A DNA stretch of 64,000 bases from an uncultured Hyphomicrobiales bacterium (GCA_903842455.1 CAIMLX010000256.1:18088-82087), one strand, 5' to 3'. Positions 42,166 to 52,635 are shown, numbered from the stretch's first letter. Numbers and translations: made by a program. Notes: generated by a model from the letters alone, not told the origin.

Positions 42166-42180
42166 TTAACGATCCCTTAA
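42166..42180. promoter_or_regulatory. Candidate CtrA box
   Basis: TTAA-cgatccc-TTAA (TTAA-N7-TTAA); another TTAA at 42156-42159. Confidence 0.6.
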
Positions 42181-42233
42181 GCACGTGGGCGATAGGCATT
42201 TTCTGCCTAGCTCGGGGGCCGGATTCGCGTGAC

Positions 42234-43826
42234 GTGAAGTCGAAATACGCCAATGTGCTGATGCTGCTCGCAGCAATCGCGGCATTCCTGCCGGTGATGG
42301 CGGTCGACTTCCTGCTCGATTCCTACGTGCGGGTGAAGGAGCGGGCGGTGCTGCAGAACGCTGCCGATGCCATTGCCTCCAACGTCCAGACTGGTGCCTA
42401 CGATGCCATTGCCTCGCTGCGGCGCGTGCTGGCCGAGAGCCCATCGCTGTGCACGCCGAGCTTCATCGCCAACGTGCACAAGCAGATGGAGCAGAGCCTC
42501 TACCTGCGGCAGGTGCTGGTGGAGAACTACAACGGCGTCCAGTACTGCGACGCGCTGGGCAAGGAAGTCAGCTACTCGGTTCTTTCGAAGCCGCTGCCGA
42601 TCCCCAACCATACCGAGACGCTGGAAATCGCGCGGCTCGGTGGGCTGGCTGCGCCGGTGCTGAAGGTGATGCAGGGGTTTGGCGACGCCCGCAAGGTATC
42701 GGCCTTCGCCCCGATGGTTGCCTCGACGCCGCAGAGCGTGCTGGCCGGGCTGAAACCGACGACCACAGTCCGGCTCTCGCTGGCCGACGGCACCGAGGTG
42801 ATGACCGCCGGTGACCCCAACGCCTTCGGTGACCAGGGCGGTACCGAGTTCCTGACCGTTGAGAGCTTTGCCGGCGAACTGCCGCTCAGGGTGAACGCGA
42901 CGGTGCCGTTCGCCATCGTGCGCGCGGATTATTCCGACCTCGATGCCAGCTTCACGGTGCTTTGCTGCCTGATGTGCGGGGCGTTCCTGGCGCTGGCACT
43001 GCAATATGTGCGGCGCTCGGACCTGCCGGCCTTCGATCTCGAGCGGGCCATCGCGGCGGGCGAACTGAAGCCGTATTACCAGCCGGTGATCAACCTGCGG
43101 ACCGGGGCGCTCGCCGGCTGCGAGGTGCTGTGCCGGTGGGAAAAGAAGAATGGCGAAGTGGTTTCACCGGGAGCCTTCATCGACTACGCGGAGGTCACCG
43201 GGCTTGCCGTGCCGATGACTGTGAGCCTGATGCAGCAGGTGAAGGCAGACCTCAGCGAGCTCTGCCGCGACATGCCGGACATCAAGGTCTCGATCAACCT
43301 GTTCGAGGGACACTTCCGCGACGGCAACGTGGTCGAGGACGTGCAGACGATCTTCGGAGGCTCGTCGATCTCGTTCCGCCAACTGGTGTTCGAGATCACC
43401 GAGCGGCAGCCGTTGAGCCAGTTGCAGGCGGCAAACTCGGTGATTGCCGGGCTGCATGCGCTGGGGTGCCGGGTGGCGATGGACGATGCGGGCACCGGCC
43501 ACTCCAACCTCGCCTACATGCAGACGCTGGGCGTCGACGTAATCAAGATCGATCGGGTGTTCACCGAGATGGTGAAGGAGGGCACGACGCAGGTGCCGGT
43601 GCTCGACGGGCTGATCGTGATGGCCCACGACCTCGGTACCGAGATCGTGGCGGAGGGCGTCGAGACCGAGGCACAGGCCTTGTACCTTCGGGCGAGGGGC
43701 GTGGTGCATGCCCAGGGGTACCTGTTTGCGCCGGCGCTTCGGGTAGCGCCTTTCCGCGACCTGGCGCGGGCGCTCAACGGCGCTGGCAAGGTGGAAACCG
43801 CCCGGCCGGCGATTTCGGCGGCCTGA
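42234..43826 (+). CDS. CSS-motif/EAL c-di-GMP phosphodiesterase (GTG start)
   Basis: N-terminal TM, periplasmic SLC...QYCD segment, second TM, EAL domain LKPYYQPVINLRTGALAGCEVLCRW...MDDAGTGHSNLAYMQTLGVDVIKID. Confidence 0.9.
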   Translation: MKSKYANVLMLLAAIAAFLPVMAVDFLLDSYVRVKERAVLQNAADAIASNVQTGAYDAIASLRRVLAESPSLCTPSFIANVHKQMEQSLYLRQVLVENYNGVQYCDALGKEVSYSVLSKPLPIPNHTETLEIARLGGLAAPVLKVMQGFGDARKVSAFAPMVASTPQSVLAGLKPTTTVRLSLADGTEVMTAGDPNAFGDQGGTEFLTVESFAGELPLRVNATVPFAIVRADYSDLDASFTVLCCLMCGAFLALALQYVRRSDLPAFDLERAIAAGELKPYYQPVINLRTGALAGCEVLCRWEKKNGEVVSPGAFIDYAEVTGLAVPMTVSLMQQVKADLSELCRDMPDIKVSINLFEGHFRDGNVVEDVQTIFGGSSISFRQLVFEITERQPLSQLQAANSVIAGLHALGCRVAMDDAGTGHSNLAYMQTLGVDVIKIDRVFTEMVKEGTTQVPVLDGLIVMAHDLGTEIVAEGVETEAQALYLRARGVVHAQGYLFAPALRVAPFRDLARALNGAGKVETARPAISAA

Positions 43827-43914
43827 GCAACGAACCCGACAGTTTCCCGCGCGTCTCGCCTTCCCTTGGACCGAGTTTGGTGGCACTTCATCCAAACTCT
43901 CGGGGAGGGCCTGA

Positions 43915-46212
43915 ATGTCTGCCGACATCAATGAACAGCGCAGGGCGTTGCGCGAAGCCGCACTGCATTTCCACGAGTTCCCCAAGCCCGGCAAGCTGGA
44001 GATCCAGGCCACCAAGCCGCTGGGCAACCAGCGCGACCTGAGCCTCGCCTATTCGCCCGGCGTCGCGGCGCCATGCGAGGAGATCGCAGCCAATCCCGAC
44101 TCGGTGACGAAGTACACCTCGCGCGGCAACCTCGTGGCGGTGATCTCGAACGGCACGGCGGTGCTGGGGCTCGGGAACATCGGCGCGCTGGCCTCCAAGC
44201 CCGTGATGGAAGGCAAGGCGGTGCTGTTCAAGAAGTTCGCCGGCATCGACGTGTTCGACATCGAGATCGACGAGCAGGATCCGCTGAAGTTCATCGAAGT
44301 AGTGCGGCCGCTCGAGCCGACCTTCGGCGGCATCAATCTCGAGGACATCAAGGCGCCCGAGTGCTTCATGATCGAGGAAGCGCTGCGCGAGCGCATGCAG
44401 ATTCCGGTATTCCACGACGACCAGCACGGCACGGCGATCATCGTCGGCGCGGCGGTGCTGAACGGGCTCGAACTGAGCGGCAAGAAGATCGACGAGGTGA
44501 AGATCTGCACCTCGGGGGCAGGGGCCGCGGCAATTGCCTGCCTCAACGTGCTGCTGGCGCTGGGCGCGAAGATCGAGAACATCTGGGTGGCGGACAAGGA
44601 CGGCCTGCTGACCTATCGCCGAAACGACGTGAACGACAAGTGGCGCGGCAAGTTCTGCCGCCACGACAGCGAGGCGACCTCGCTCGCCGAGGTGATCGAC
44701 GGGGCGGATGTGTTTCTCGGCCTGTCGGCGGCCGGGGCGTTGAAGCCCGAGATGCTGCTGAAGATGGGGCCGAGCCCGCTGATCCTGGCGCTGGCCAATC
44801 CCAACCCCGAGATCATGCCGGAGGTGGCGAAGGAGCTGCGGCCCGACGCGATGGTCTGCACCGGGCGGTCGGACTATTCGAACCAGGTCAACAACGTGCT
44901 GTGCTTCCCCTACATCTTCCGGGGCGCACTCGACGTGGGGGCGACGGCGATCAACGAGGAGATGAAGCTGGCGGCGGTGAAAGCCATCGCCAAGCTGGCG
45001 CACGACCCCGGGCTCGAAGTGTCGCCATCGGGGCAGCCCGCGGTGTACGGGCCCGATCACATCATTCCCAATCCCTTCGACCAGCGGCTGATCCTGCGCA
45101 TCGCGCCGGCAGTGGCGCGGGCGGCGATGGATTCGGGGGTGGCCAAGCGGCCGATCACCGATTTCGAGGCCTACAAGGACAGTCTCAACCGCTTCGTCTT
45201 CCGCTCCGGCCTCGTGATGAAGCCCGTGATCGACCGGGTGGTGGGGCACGCCAAGCGCGTCGCCTTCGCCGATGGCGAGGACGAACGCGTGCTGCGCGCC
45301 GCGCAGGTGCTGATCGAGGACCGCATGGCGCTGCCCATCCTGATCGGCCGCCCGCAGGTGATCGAGAGCCGGCTGCAGCGCTTCGGCCTGTCGATCAAGC
45401 CGGGACGCGACTTCGAGGTGATCAACCCCGAGGACGATCCACGCTACCGCGACTATGTGGACCTGTTCCACTCGCTGGTCGGGCGGAGTGGCGTCACTCC
45501 CGACATCGCGCGGACGATCGTGCGCACCAACACCACGGTGATCGCTGCCCTCGCCATGAAGCGGGGCGATGCCGATGCGCTGCTCTGCGGCTTCCAGGGG
45601 CGGTACATCAAGCATGTGCGCGACATCCGCTCGATCATTGGGCTGCAGGATGGGATCAAGGAGGTCTCGGCGCTGTCGATGCTGATCATGCCGCGCGGCG
45701 CCTTCTTCCTCGCCGACACGTACGTGAACATGGACCCCACGCCCGAGGAACTGGTGTCGATTGCGCTGCAGGCGCGCGATCACCTCAAGCGCTTCAACAT
45801 CGAGGCGCGGGCGGCGCTGCTCAGCTACTCGAACTTCGGTTCGCGCGACGGCGACAGCGCCTTCAAGATGCGCGAGGCCTACCGGTTGCTGCAGGCCGTG
45901 GCGCCCGAGATGATCGTCGAGGGCGAAATGCAGGGCGACCTGGCGCTTAACCAGGACCTGCGCGAGCGCTACATCCCCGACTCCGTGCTCAAGGGCGAGG
46001 CGAACCTGCTGCTCTTCCCCAACCTCGACAGCGCCAATCTGTCGATGACGCTGCTCAAGGAAATGAACAACGCGCTGGCGGTCGGGCCGATCCTGATGGG
46101 GCCGCGCGCGCCGGCGCACATCCTCGCGCCCTCGACCACCAGCCGTGGAATCGTCAATATGACAGCGATCGCCGCCAGCGAAGCGGTGACGCTCGGGGAG
46201 ACAAGTGCATGA
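43915..46212 (+). CDS. maeB: NADP-dependent malic enzyme (malic enzyme + phosphotransacetylase domain)
   Basis: [16 protein letters not shown]...[25 protein letters not shown]-terminal PTA-like domain. Confidence 0.96.
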   Translation: MSADINEQRRALREAALHFHEFPKPGKLEIQATKPLGNQRDLSLAYSPGVAAPCEEIAANPDSVTKYTSRGNLVAVISNGTAVLGLGNIGALASKPVMEGKAVLFKKFAGIDVFDIEIDEQDPLKFIEVVRPLEPTFGGINLEDIKAPECFMIEEALRERMQIPVFHDDQHGTAIIVGAAVLNGLELSGKKIDEVKICTSGAGAAAIACLNVLLALGAKIENIWVADKDGLLTYRRNDVNDKWRGKFCRHDSEATSLAEVIDGADVFLGLSAAGALKPEMLLKMGPSPLILALANPNPEIMPEVAKELRPDAMVCTGRSDYSNQVNNVLCFPYIFRGALDVGATAINEEMKLAAVKAIAKLAHDPGLEVSPSGQPAVYGPDHIIPNPFDQRLILRIAPAVARAAMDSGVAKRPITDFEAYKDSLNRFVFRSGLVMKPVIDRVVGHAKRVAFADGEDERVLRAAQVLIEDRMALPILIGRPQVIESRLQRFGLSIKPGRDFEVINPEDDPRYRDYVDLFHSLVGRSGVTPDIARTIVRTNTTVIAALAMKRGDADALLCGFQGRYIKHVRDIRSIIGLQDGIKEVSALSMLIMPRGAFFLADTYVNMDPTPEELVSIALQARDHLKRFNIEARAALLSYSNFGSRDGDSAFKMREAYRLLQAVAPEMIVEGEMQGDLALNQDLRERYIPDSVLKGEANLLLFPNLDSANLSMTLLKEMNNALAVGPILMGPRAPAHILAPSTTSRGIVNMTAIAASEAVTLGETSA

Positions 46213-46499
46213 TCCGCCATACGGTTGTCTTCGTTCTGAAGCACGCGCACGGTTCGCTGCAGGAAAAGGCGTTCCTGCGCGATGCCAAGGTGCTGAAGGA
46301 GATTCCGGGGGTCGAGAAGTTCGAACAGCTCAAGCAGGTGAGCAAGAAGAACGACTACCAGTTCGGCTTCTCGATGGAGTTCAAGGACCAGGCGGCCTAC
46401 GACGCCTACAACGTCCACCCCAAGCACGTCGCCTTCGTGCAGGACCGCTGGGAGCGTGAGGTGGAGCGGTTCCTGGAAATCGACTACGTGCCGTTGTGA
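46209..46499 (+). CDS. Dabb (stress-responsive A/B barrel) family protein
   Basis: [16 protein letters not shown]...YQFGFSMEFKDQAAYDAYNVHPKHVAFVQDRW. Confidence 0.88.
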   Translation: MIRHTVVFVLKHAHGSLQEKAFLRDAKVLKEIPGVEKFEQLKQVSKKNDYQFGFSMEFKDQAAYDAYNVHPKHVAFVQDRWEREVERFLEIDYVPL

Positions 46500-46506
46500 C
46501 CCGTCG

Positions 46507-47550
46507 TCAGCCTTCCCGGTGCCGGACGATGACACCGCACCAGTTGCGGCCGTCATACTCCTGGTATCCCAGCGTATAGGCGTAGCTAACGAGGCCGCCC
46601 GCGTCGTCGAGATATGAGCCGCGTCCGCTGCTGGCGCGGAGCGGGAAGGGCTTGAACAGCCGCTCCTTGTCGGAAGAGGCGATAACCCGGCCGCTGCCAT
46701 CGAGCAGCATGACGGTGATGTCGTCCTTCGCCTCCGAGGACAGGCCGGCCTCGGTCTCGACGATGGTACTGCCCTGCAATTCCCAATCGAAATAGACGCC
46801 AAGCATGCCCAGCAGCTTGCCGCGGCTGTCGCCCCGCTCGTGGACGCCCGTCGCATAGACCAGGACCTGCCGGTCGCCGTGAACGCTGCTGCGGCGAACC
46901 TCGTCCATCGTGTACTCGTCACCGCTCGTCAGGGCGGCAGCAGCACGCACCCACGGCTCCGAACCGAGGTCGGCGCCCAATAGACCGTGGCGGTAGGTGG
47001 GGTTTGCGGTGGCCACGACCTTGCCTTGCAGGTCCACCAGCACCAGGTCCGAGTAGACCGAGTAGTAGCGGTGGATCACCGCCAGCCGCTGGCTGGCGTA
47101 GGCAGCAGGCTCCGCATTGCGGTCGAGCAGTGCCTGCCATAGCGCGGTGTCGGTCGCCCACCAGCGCACATCGGCGGTCCGCTCATAGAGATTGCGCACG
47201 ATCAGTTGCACCAACCCCTGCGCCAGGTCGGTGAGGCGGGCGCCCTCGAGGTCGCCGACCATGTCGCGGCTACGATCGATACGGGCCTGCATCGACAGCT
47301 GGAAACGGTCTGCGGCCTCGGCAGCATGCTGTGACAGCCGCTGCACTTCCTGCGCAACCACCGAGAAGCTCCGTCCGGCATCGCCGGCGCGGGCCGCTTC
47401 GATCACCGCGTTCAATGCCAGCAATTTGGTCTGGACCACGACCTGCCGATTGGCATTGCCGAAGTGGCGCAGGTCGCCATCGATTGCGTCGATGACGGTG
47501 CGCATGGTGGTGGCGGAGTTGGTATCGTCGGGGCGTACGGCAGACATCAC
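46507..47550 (-). CDS. Soluble MCP-like protein with C-terminal Cache-like sensor
   Basis: N-terminal [34 protein letters not shown] (MCP hairpin); C-terminal Cache-like [33 protein letters not shown]... Confidence 0.75.
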   Translation of the reverse strand: MMSAVRPDDTNSATTMRTVIDAIDGDLRHFGNANRQVVVQTKLLALNAVIEAARAGDAGRSFSVVAQEVQRLSQHAAEAADRFQLSMQARIDRSRDMVGDLEGARLTDLAQGLVQLIVRNLYERTADVRWWATDTALWQALLDRNAEPAAYASQRLAVIHRYYSVYSDLVLVDLQGKVVATANPTYRHGLLGADLGSEPWVRAAAALTSGDEYTMDEVRRSSVHGDRQVLVYATGVHERGDSRGKLLGMLGVYFDWELQGSTIVETEAGLSSEAKDDITVMLLDGSGRVIASSDKERLFKPFPLRASSGRGSYLDDAGGLVSYAYTLGYQEYDGRNWCGVIVRHREG

Positions 47551-47634
47551 GATCCTTGAGTGCTGTCCGCCGAACCTGACACACTAGTGCCTAGAAACTA
47601 TTAAGCTCTTTGCCCTCGGGGTCAAAGATGCAGG

Positions 47635-49110
47635 CTACTGGAACGCCGTCTCCGCAAAGCTCCGCAGCTTCCGCGAATGAAGCCGCTCCGGCGGCTGGTC
47701 GCGGAGGATTTCCATTGCCCTCAGGCCGATCTGGAAGTGGCGGTTGACCTGGGTGCGGTAGAAGTCCGACGCCATGCCGGGGAGTTTCAGCTCGCCGTGT
47801 AGCGGCTTGTCGGAAACGCAGAGCAGGGTGCCGTAGGGGACGCGGAAGCGGAAGCCGTTGGCGGCGATTGTTGCAGACTCCATGTCCAGTGCCACCGCGC
47901 GCGACTGTGACAGCTGGCGGGTGATGGACGCCTGGTCGCGCAACTCCCAGTTGCGGTTGTCGAAAGTGGCAACGGTGCCGGTGCGCATGATGCGCTTGGT
48001 GGCGATGCCGTGTGTCTCGGTGATCTCGGCCACCGCCTGCTCGAGCGCCACCTGCACTTCGGCAAGGGCCGGAATGGGGACGGTGACCGGCAGGTCGGCG
48101 TCGAGCACGTGGTCTTCGCGCAGGTAGGCGTGGGCGAGCACGTAGTCGCCAAGTTCCTGCGAGTTGCGGAGGCCGGCGCAGTGGCCGAGCATGATCCAGG
48201 CATGCGGGCGGAGCACCGCGATGTGGTCGGTGATCGTCTTGGCGTTCGACGGGCCGACGCCGATGTTGACGATGGTGATGCCGCGGTTGCGCGGCATGGT
48301 GAGGTGCAGCGCCGGCATCTGCGGGATGCGGGTGGCGCGCACCCCGGTATTGCCGCCGCCGAGGCGGACATTGTGGGTGGTATAACCCCCGGGCTCGACG
48401 AACCCGTCATACTCCGGATGCCCGTCCTGCATGAACTTCTGCGCCACGCGGGCGAACTCGTCCATGTAGAAGGCATAGTTGGTGAAGATCACGAAGTTCT
48501 GGAAGTGATCGGGCTCGGTGCCGGTGTAGTGCGCCAGCCGCTGCAGCGAATAGTCGACGCGCGGGGCGGTGAAGTGGGCGAGCGGGTAGGGGCCACCGGG
48601 CGGCGGCACGAAGGTGCCGTTGGCGATCTCGTCGTCGGTATCCTGCAGGTCGGGCACGTCGAACAGGTCGCGCAGCGGGATGGGCAGGGCGTTGATCGCC
48701 TCGCCGTCGATGCGCTCGGTCGTCGGGATGGCGAAATGCAGCGGAATGCGGGTGGTCGACTCGCCGACCTCGATGGCGCCGCCGTGGTTGGCGAGGATCA
48801 CCGTGAACTGCTCGATGAGGTAGCTCTTGAACAGGTCGGGTGCCGTCACCGTGGTGCGGTAGATGCCGGGCGTGTGCAGGTAGCCATAGGGCAGGGTGGA
48901 ATCGGTCTTGCCGTAGCTCTTCGAGGTGACCTGGACTTCCGGGTAGAAGGCGCGGACGCGGCCCTTGGGCACATGGCCCTTGGTCAGGCTGAGCAACTGG
49001 GCGCGGATGAAGCCGGTGTTCCGGCGGTAGATCTCCGCGATGTAGGCCCACGCTTCGACAGGGTCGGTGAAGGCCTTCTTCGCCAGGGGCTCGGGAGTGA
49101 TGGTATCCAT
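47635..49110 (-). CDS. amn: AMP nucleosidase
   Basis: 491 aa; VNIGVGPSNAKTITDHIAVLRPHAWIMLGHCAGLRNSQELGDYVLAHAYLRED. Confidence 0.95.
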   Translation of the reverse strand: MDTITPEPLAKKAFTDPVEAWAYIAEIYRRNTGFIRAQLLSLTKGHVPKGRVRAFYPEVQVTSKSYGKTDSTLPYGYLHTPGIYRTTVTAPDLFKSYLIEQFTVILANHGGAIEVGESTTRIPLHFAIPTTERIDGEAINALPIPLRDLFDVPDLQDTDDEIANGTFVPPPGGPYPLAHFTAPRVDYSLQRLAHYTGTEPDHFQNFVIFTNYAFYMDEFARVAQKFMQDGHPEYDGFVEPGGYTTHNVRLGGGNTGVRATRIPQMPALHLTMPRNRGITIVNIGVGPSNAKTITDHIAVLRPHAWIMLGHCAGLRNSQELGDYVLAHAYLREDHVLDADLPVTVPIPALAEVQVALEQAVAEITETHGIATKRIMRTGTVATFDNRNWELRDQASITRQLSQSRAVALDMESATIAANGFRFRVPYGTLLCVSDKPLHGELKLPGMASDFYRTQVNRHFQIGLRAMEILRDQPPERLHSRKLRSFAETAFQ

Positions 49111-49449
49111 GGTGTTCTCGTTGGCAATGCGCGCCTCGCGGCGGCGCCTTGCAGGCCATCCTTAGGGTCTATGCGGTAGCGAGGCAATTACCTTACCTGC
49201 CGTTCATGAATCTCACATTCGAGCGAGGGGACTTTTCCTGCCGCATTGGCGCACCATCTTAAGGTCAGTTCACTGGAATTCTGCAAACGACCCATGCACC
49301 GGTGAACCCTAGAGAAGTTGCCTGCCGCTGCCCCCAAGCCCTCAATAGTGCGGCGGGCGCTTCTCAAGGCCCTGACACTGGAAACAGTGTCGGGGCCAAT
49401 TGATTTCGGCGGCCTGCCTAGTTGGCTGGCGTGACGCGATGATGTCGGC

Positions 49450-49884
49450 TCACGGATAGTGGCGCCTTAGCTCGGCCACCGAAAAGTCGATGAGTTCGCG
49501 CAGCACGGCCGCGTCGATATCCTCCAGTTTCCTCACATAGAGGCATGCCTTGCCCATCCGGTGCCGCCCGAGCCGACCGAGCAGCTCGGGGGCGCGTTGG
49601 CTGCTCTCCGGGAAATAGACGCCCGTGAGGTAGATCGAGAACTCCGACTTCCGGGGCGAGAACGAGACGAGCGCGCTGTCGCCCTCCCGCCCGGTATCAT
49701 AGCGGTAGCGATAGCGGCCGAACCCGACGATCGAACTGCCCCACATCGCCGGCGGTTCGCCGGTGGCGGCGGACATGATCGCCACGAGCCGGTCGGCATC
49801 CGTCCGGCGAACCGGATCGAGCTCGTCGAGAAACGCCGACACCGCGTTGCTGCCGATGATCGGATGGCGGTCGAGATTTTCCAT
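49450..49884 (-). CDS. DUF1801 family protein
   Basis: AVSAFLDELDPVRRTDADRLVAIMSAATGEPPAMWGSSIVGFGRYRYRYDTGREGDSALVSFSPRKSEFSIYL. Confidence 0.9.
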   Translation of the reverse strand: MENLDRHPIIGSNAVSAFLDELDPVRRTDADRLVAIMSAATGEPPAMWGSSIVGFGRYRYRYDTGREGDSALVSFSPRKSEFSIYLTGVYFPESSQRAPELLGRLGRHRMGKACLYVRKLEDIDAAVLRELIDFSVAELRRHYP

Positions 49885-49996
49885 GGCGGCCCCCCTGGCT
49901 TGCGTCGCCCGCCATAATCCATACTCCTCACCGGCGATGCCAGGGTTATCCGATCATGGACAATCCGCGTCCGATCGTGTCACACGGTGCCGCCCT

Positions 49997-50082
49997 GCGG
50001 GCGTGATGGAATGGTAGACATACGGGACTTAAAATCCCGAGGGTGTACACCCGTGCGGGTTCGAGTCCCGCCGCCCGCACCA
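49997..50082 (+). tRNA. tRNA-Leu (anticodon UAA), CCA encoded
   Basis: Acceptor gcgggcg/cgcccgc, anticodon arm cggga-cttaaaa-tcccg, long variable arm gggtgtacaccc, T arm gcgggttcgagtcccgc. Confidence 0.96.
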
Positions 50083-50147
50083 CTGCTCTCCGACGGGCCA
50101 AACGTACCGCTTGCGCCAATCTTTTGGCAAAGAGCCGCCACAGTGGG

Positions 50148-50172
50148 GGAACCGCCGCCGTTGCAACTCATT
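50148..50172 (+). promoter_or_regulatory. Candidate EcfG/RpoE2-type promoter
   Basis: GGAAC-N18-TT at 50148-50152 / 50171-50172. Confidence 0.5.
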
Positions 50173-50241
50173 GAGTTTGCAACCGGCACCGACAGAGCGT
50201 CAGTCGTGCAGCCGTCACCCCAACCCATATGGAGTTGTGCG

Positions 50242-50868
50242 ATGAGCGCCTCTGATTTTCCCTCGCAATCGCTGACCGGCACTGAGGCGGAGGACCGTAT
50301 CCGCCGTGATGCCGCCGATCTCGCCGATACCGCCCGCCACGATCTTGCCGATGTGACCGACACGGTGAAGCAGGAGGCAGCCGCGCTCGGCGAGGAAGCC
50401 AAGTCGCAGCTCGCCGACGTCGCCGAGAAGGCCAAGGGCATGGCGGAGGACCAGAAGGAGGTCATCGTCAACCAGCTCGACGGCGTTTCCAGCTCGCTCG
50501 ACAAGGTCGCCGGCGAACTCGAGGAGAAGGGCGAAAGCACCGCCTACTACGTTCGCATGGTCGCCGATGGCGCGAGCAAGCTGACCTCGACGGTTCGCGA
50601 CAACAATGTCGATGACATCATGCACATGGCCGAGGATTTCGGCCGCAAGCAGCCGGTCGCCTTCATGGGCGCTGCGGCACTGCTCGGCTTCGTCGCCAGC
50701 CGGTTCATGGTGGCGAGCGCTTCGCGCCGCTCCGGCCAGGCGCCGGTAACCACCTCGCAGCAGTACCAGCCGCCGGTCGCCAACAACTCCTACGCCGCCG
50801 ACACCGTCAGCCCGAGCAGCACGCCCTCGTATAACCGCCCGGTGGGAGGCAATGATGTCGGCATCTGA
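50242..50868 (+). CDS. Alanine-rich coiled-coil stress protein with TM (DUF883-like)
   Basis: MSASDFPSQSLTGTEAEDRIRRDAADLADTARHDLADVTDTVKQEAAALGEEAKSQL...; ATG 50242 (ORF-track start 49987 lies upstream of the tRNA). Confidence 0.75.
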   Translation: MSASDFPSQSLTGTEAEDRIRRDAADLADTARHDLADVTDTVKQEAAALGEEAKSQLADVAEKAKGMAEDQKEVIVNQLDGVSSSLDKVAGELEEKGESTAYYVRMVADGASKLTSTVRDNNVDDIMHMAEDFGRKQPVAFMGAAALLGFVASRFMVASASRRSGQAPVTTSQQYQPPVANNSYAADTVSPSSTPSYNRPVGGNDVGI

Positions 50869-51271
50869 ACAGCCACGCTCGATCACTGATCTGGTCGGCG
50901 GGCTCGTCGGCGATATCTCCGGGCTGTTCCGCAAGGAAATCCAGCTCGCCAAGGCCGAAGTCTCCGAGAAGGTCGACCATGTCGTCGGCTCGTCGAAGGG
51001 CCTCGCCATCGGTGGCGTTCTCGCCATCGGTGCCGTGGGCGTCTTCCTCACCGCGATGGTCACCGGGCTCGGCTGGTTGCTGATGGCGATGGGCTTTTCC
51101 GAGCCTGCCGCGAGCTTCGTTTCGTCGCTGGTCGTGGCGCTCGTCGTCGGCGGTATCGCCTGGAGTTTCATCTCCGGCAGCCTCGCTGAGTTGAAGAAGG
51201 CCGACCTCAATCTGGACAAGACAACCCATTCCCTGGCGCGTGACGCCGAGGTCGTAAAGGAGAGCTTCTGA
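50852..51271 (+). CDS. Holin-X-type (PF07332-like) membrane protein
   Basis: SITDLVGGLVGDISGLFRKEIQLAKAEVSEKVDHVVGSSKG then two TM helices. Confidence 0.8.
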   Translation: MMSASEQPRSITDLVGGLVGDISGLFRKEIQLAKAEVSEKVDHVVGSSKGLAIGGVLAIGAVGVFLTAMVTGLGWLLMAMGFSEPAASFVSSLVVALVVGGIAWSFISGSLAELKKADLNLDKTTHSLARDAEVVKESF

Positions 51272-52233
51272 TGAGCACCTATTCCAAGGATTCCGCCGAG
51301 CTCGAGCGCGAGGTCGAGGCCCAGCGCCAGAAGGTCGAAAGCCGTATCGACGAGATCCGCGAGCGCCTGTCGCCCGGCCAGATCGTCGATGAGCTGCTGA
51401 GCTACACCAAGAACGGCGGCCAGAACTTTGCCGCCAATCTCGGCCAGACCGTGTCGAACAACCCGATGCCCGCCGCGCTGCTCGGTATCAGTCTCGTCTG
51501 GCTGATGTCGGGGCAGGGCCCGAAGCTCTCGGCTTCGCATCCCGAGCCGGCTCGTCCGCGCAACACCGACTACTCGCGCTTCAACGAATATCCCTACGCC
51601 TCCGTCTCGGGCGGCATGCGCCGGGTCGGCCACGCGGCCGATGACTCTGGCAAGTGGTACAGCCATTTCGAGGACAATTCGGGCAAGCGCTACAAGGCGG
51701 AATCCAACGAGCTTGGCCACCGTGCCAGCGAGTTCATGGACGATACCGGCCGCAAGTTTGGCGGCTTTATCGATGAGGCCGGCCACCGCGTCCGCGACTT
51801 CCAGGACGAGGCAGGCAACCGCTTCGAAGACGCCATGGGCTGGGCCTCGCACACGCTCCACGATGCCCAGCAGGGCGTCAGCCATGCCATCGACGAGGTG
51901 ACGCACCAGGCCCAGAAGCTGGGTGGGGAGGCGCAGCACCAGGTCGATCGCACCACCCGCATGGCCATGGACCTGTTCCGCGACCAGCCGCTGGTGGCCG
52001 GCGCGCTCGCCTTCGCCGCCGGCGCGGCGATCGGCGCGGCCCTGCCGCACACCGACCAGGAAGACCAGGCCATCGGCAAGGTCGCCGACAAGGTGAAGGG
52101 CAAGGCCGTCGAGGCCGCCTCCGAAGTCTACGAGGACGGCAAGGCCAAGGCCGCCGAGCTCTACGAAAAGGGCAAGGACGGCGCGGCGCAGGTCTATGAC
52201 GAAGTCCGTGGACAGGGCGTCGCCCAGCACTGA
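51271..52233 (+). CDS. DUF3618-type protein with six tandem 11-residue repeats
   Basis: AELEREVEAQRQKVESRIDEIRERLSPGQIVDELL then repeats and glycine-zipper-like GALAFAAGAAIGAAL. Confidence 0.82.
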   Translation: MSTYSKDSAELEREVEAQRQKVESRIDEIRERLSPGQIVDELLSYTKNGGQNFAANLGQTVSNNPMPAALLGISLVWLMSGQGPKLSASHPEPARPRNTDYSRFNEYPYASVSGGMRRVGHAADDSGKWYSHFEDNSGKRYKAESNELGHRASEFMDDTGRKFGGFIDEAGHRVRDFQDEAGNRFEDAMGWASHTLHDAQQGVSHAIDEVTHQAQKLGGEAQHQVDRTTRMAMDLFRDQPLVAGALAFAAGAAIGAALPHTDQEDQAIGKVADKVKGKAVEAASEVYEDGKAKAAELYEKGKDGAAQVYDEVRGQGVAQH

Positions 52234-52347
52234 CCGTCACCGGCCAAGGCTGTTGATCACTATCGACCGGGTCGGCCACACGCCGGCCCGGTTTCTGCTT
52301 TTCATCGCACCGGGGGTACGCTCAAATCGGGCATCGAGGGAGACATC

Positions 52348-52635
52348 ATGCTGCTGAAGCTTGAAGTGCTGGAAGCGATCAGGCGCGGCGAGATCACGCT
52401 GCAGTTCCGGCGCTGGTCGCGGCCGACGGTGAAGCCGGGCGGCACGCTGAAGACGAAGGTCGGGCTGCTGCAGATCGGCCGGGTCGACGAGATGTCGCCG
52501 GACGACGTCAGCGATGCCGATGCCAAGGCGGCGGGCTTTGCCGACGTGCCGGCCTTCCGCAAGTGGCTGGCCACCATGAAGGAAGGCCCGATCTTCCAGC
52601 GTATCGAAGTCAGCTATCTCGGAGACGCCGCATGA
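52348..52635 (+). CDS. ASCH-like small protein
   Basis: MLLKLEVLEAIRRGEITLQFRRWSRPTVKPGGTLKTKVGLLQIGRVDEM. Confidence 0.75.
   Translation: MLLKLEVLEAIRRGEITLQFRRWSRPTVKPGGTLKTKVGLLQIGRVDEMSPDDVSDADAKAAGFADVPAFRKWLATMKEGPIFQRIEVSYLGDAA

Noticed and set aside
43888-46119. 743-aa minus-strand ORF over maeB
   Set aside because: Antisense shadow; malic enzyme motifs on the + strand are clear.
49987-50241. N-terminal 85 aa of ORF 49987..50868
   Set aside because: Translates the tRNA-Leu and intergenic DNA; the real start is ATG 50242.
50852-51271. Holin-like protein as evidence of prophage
   Set aside because: Neighbours are stress/envelope-type genes, no other phage functions; this membrane family is common in chromosomes.
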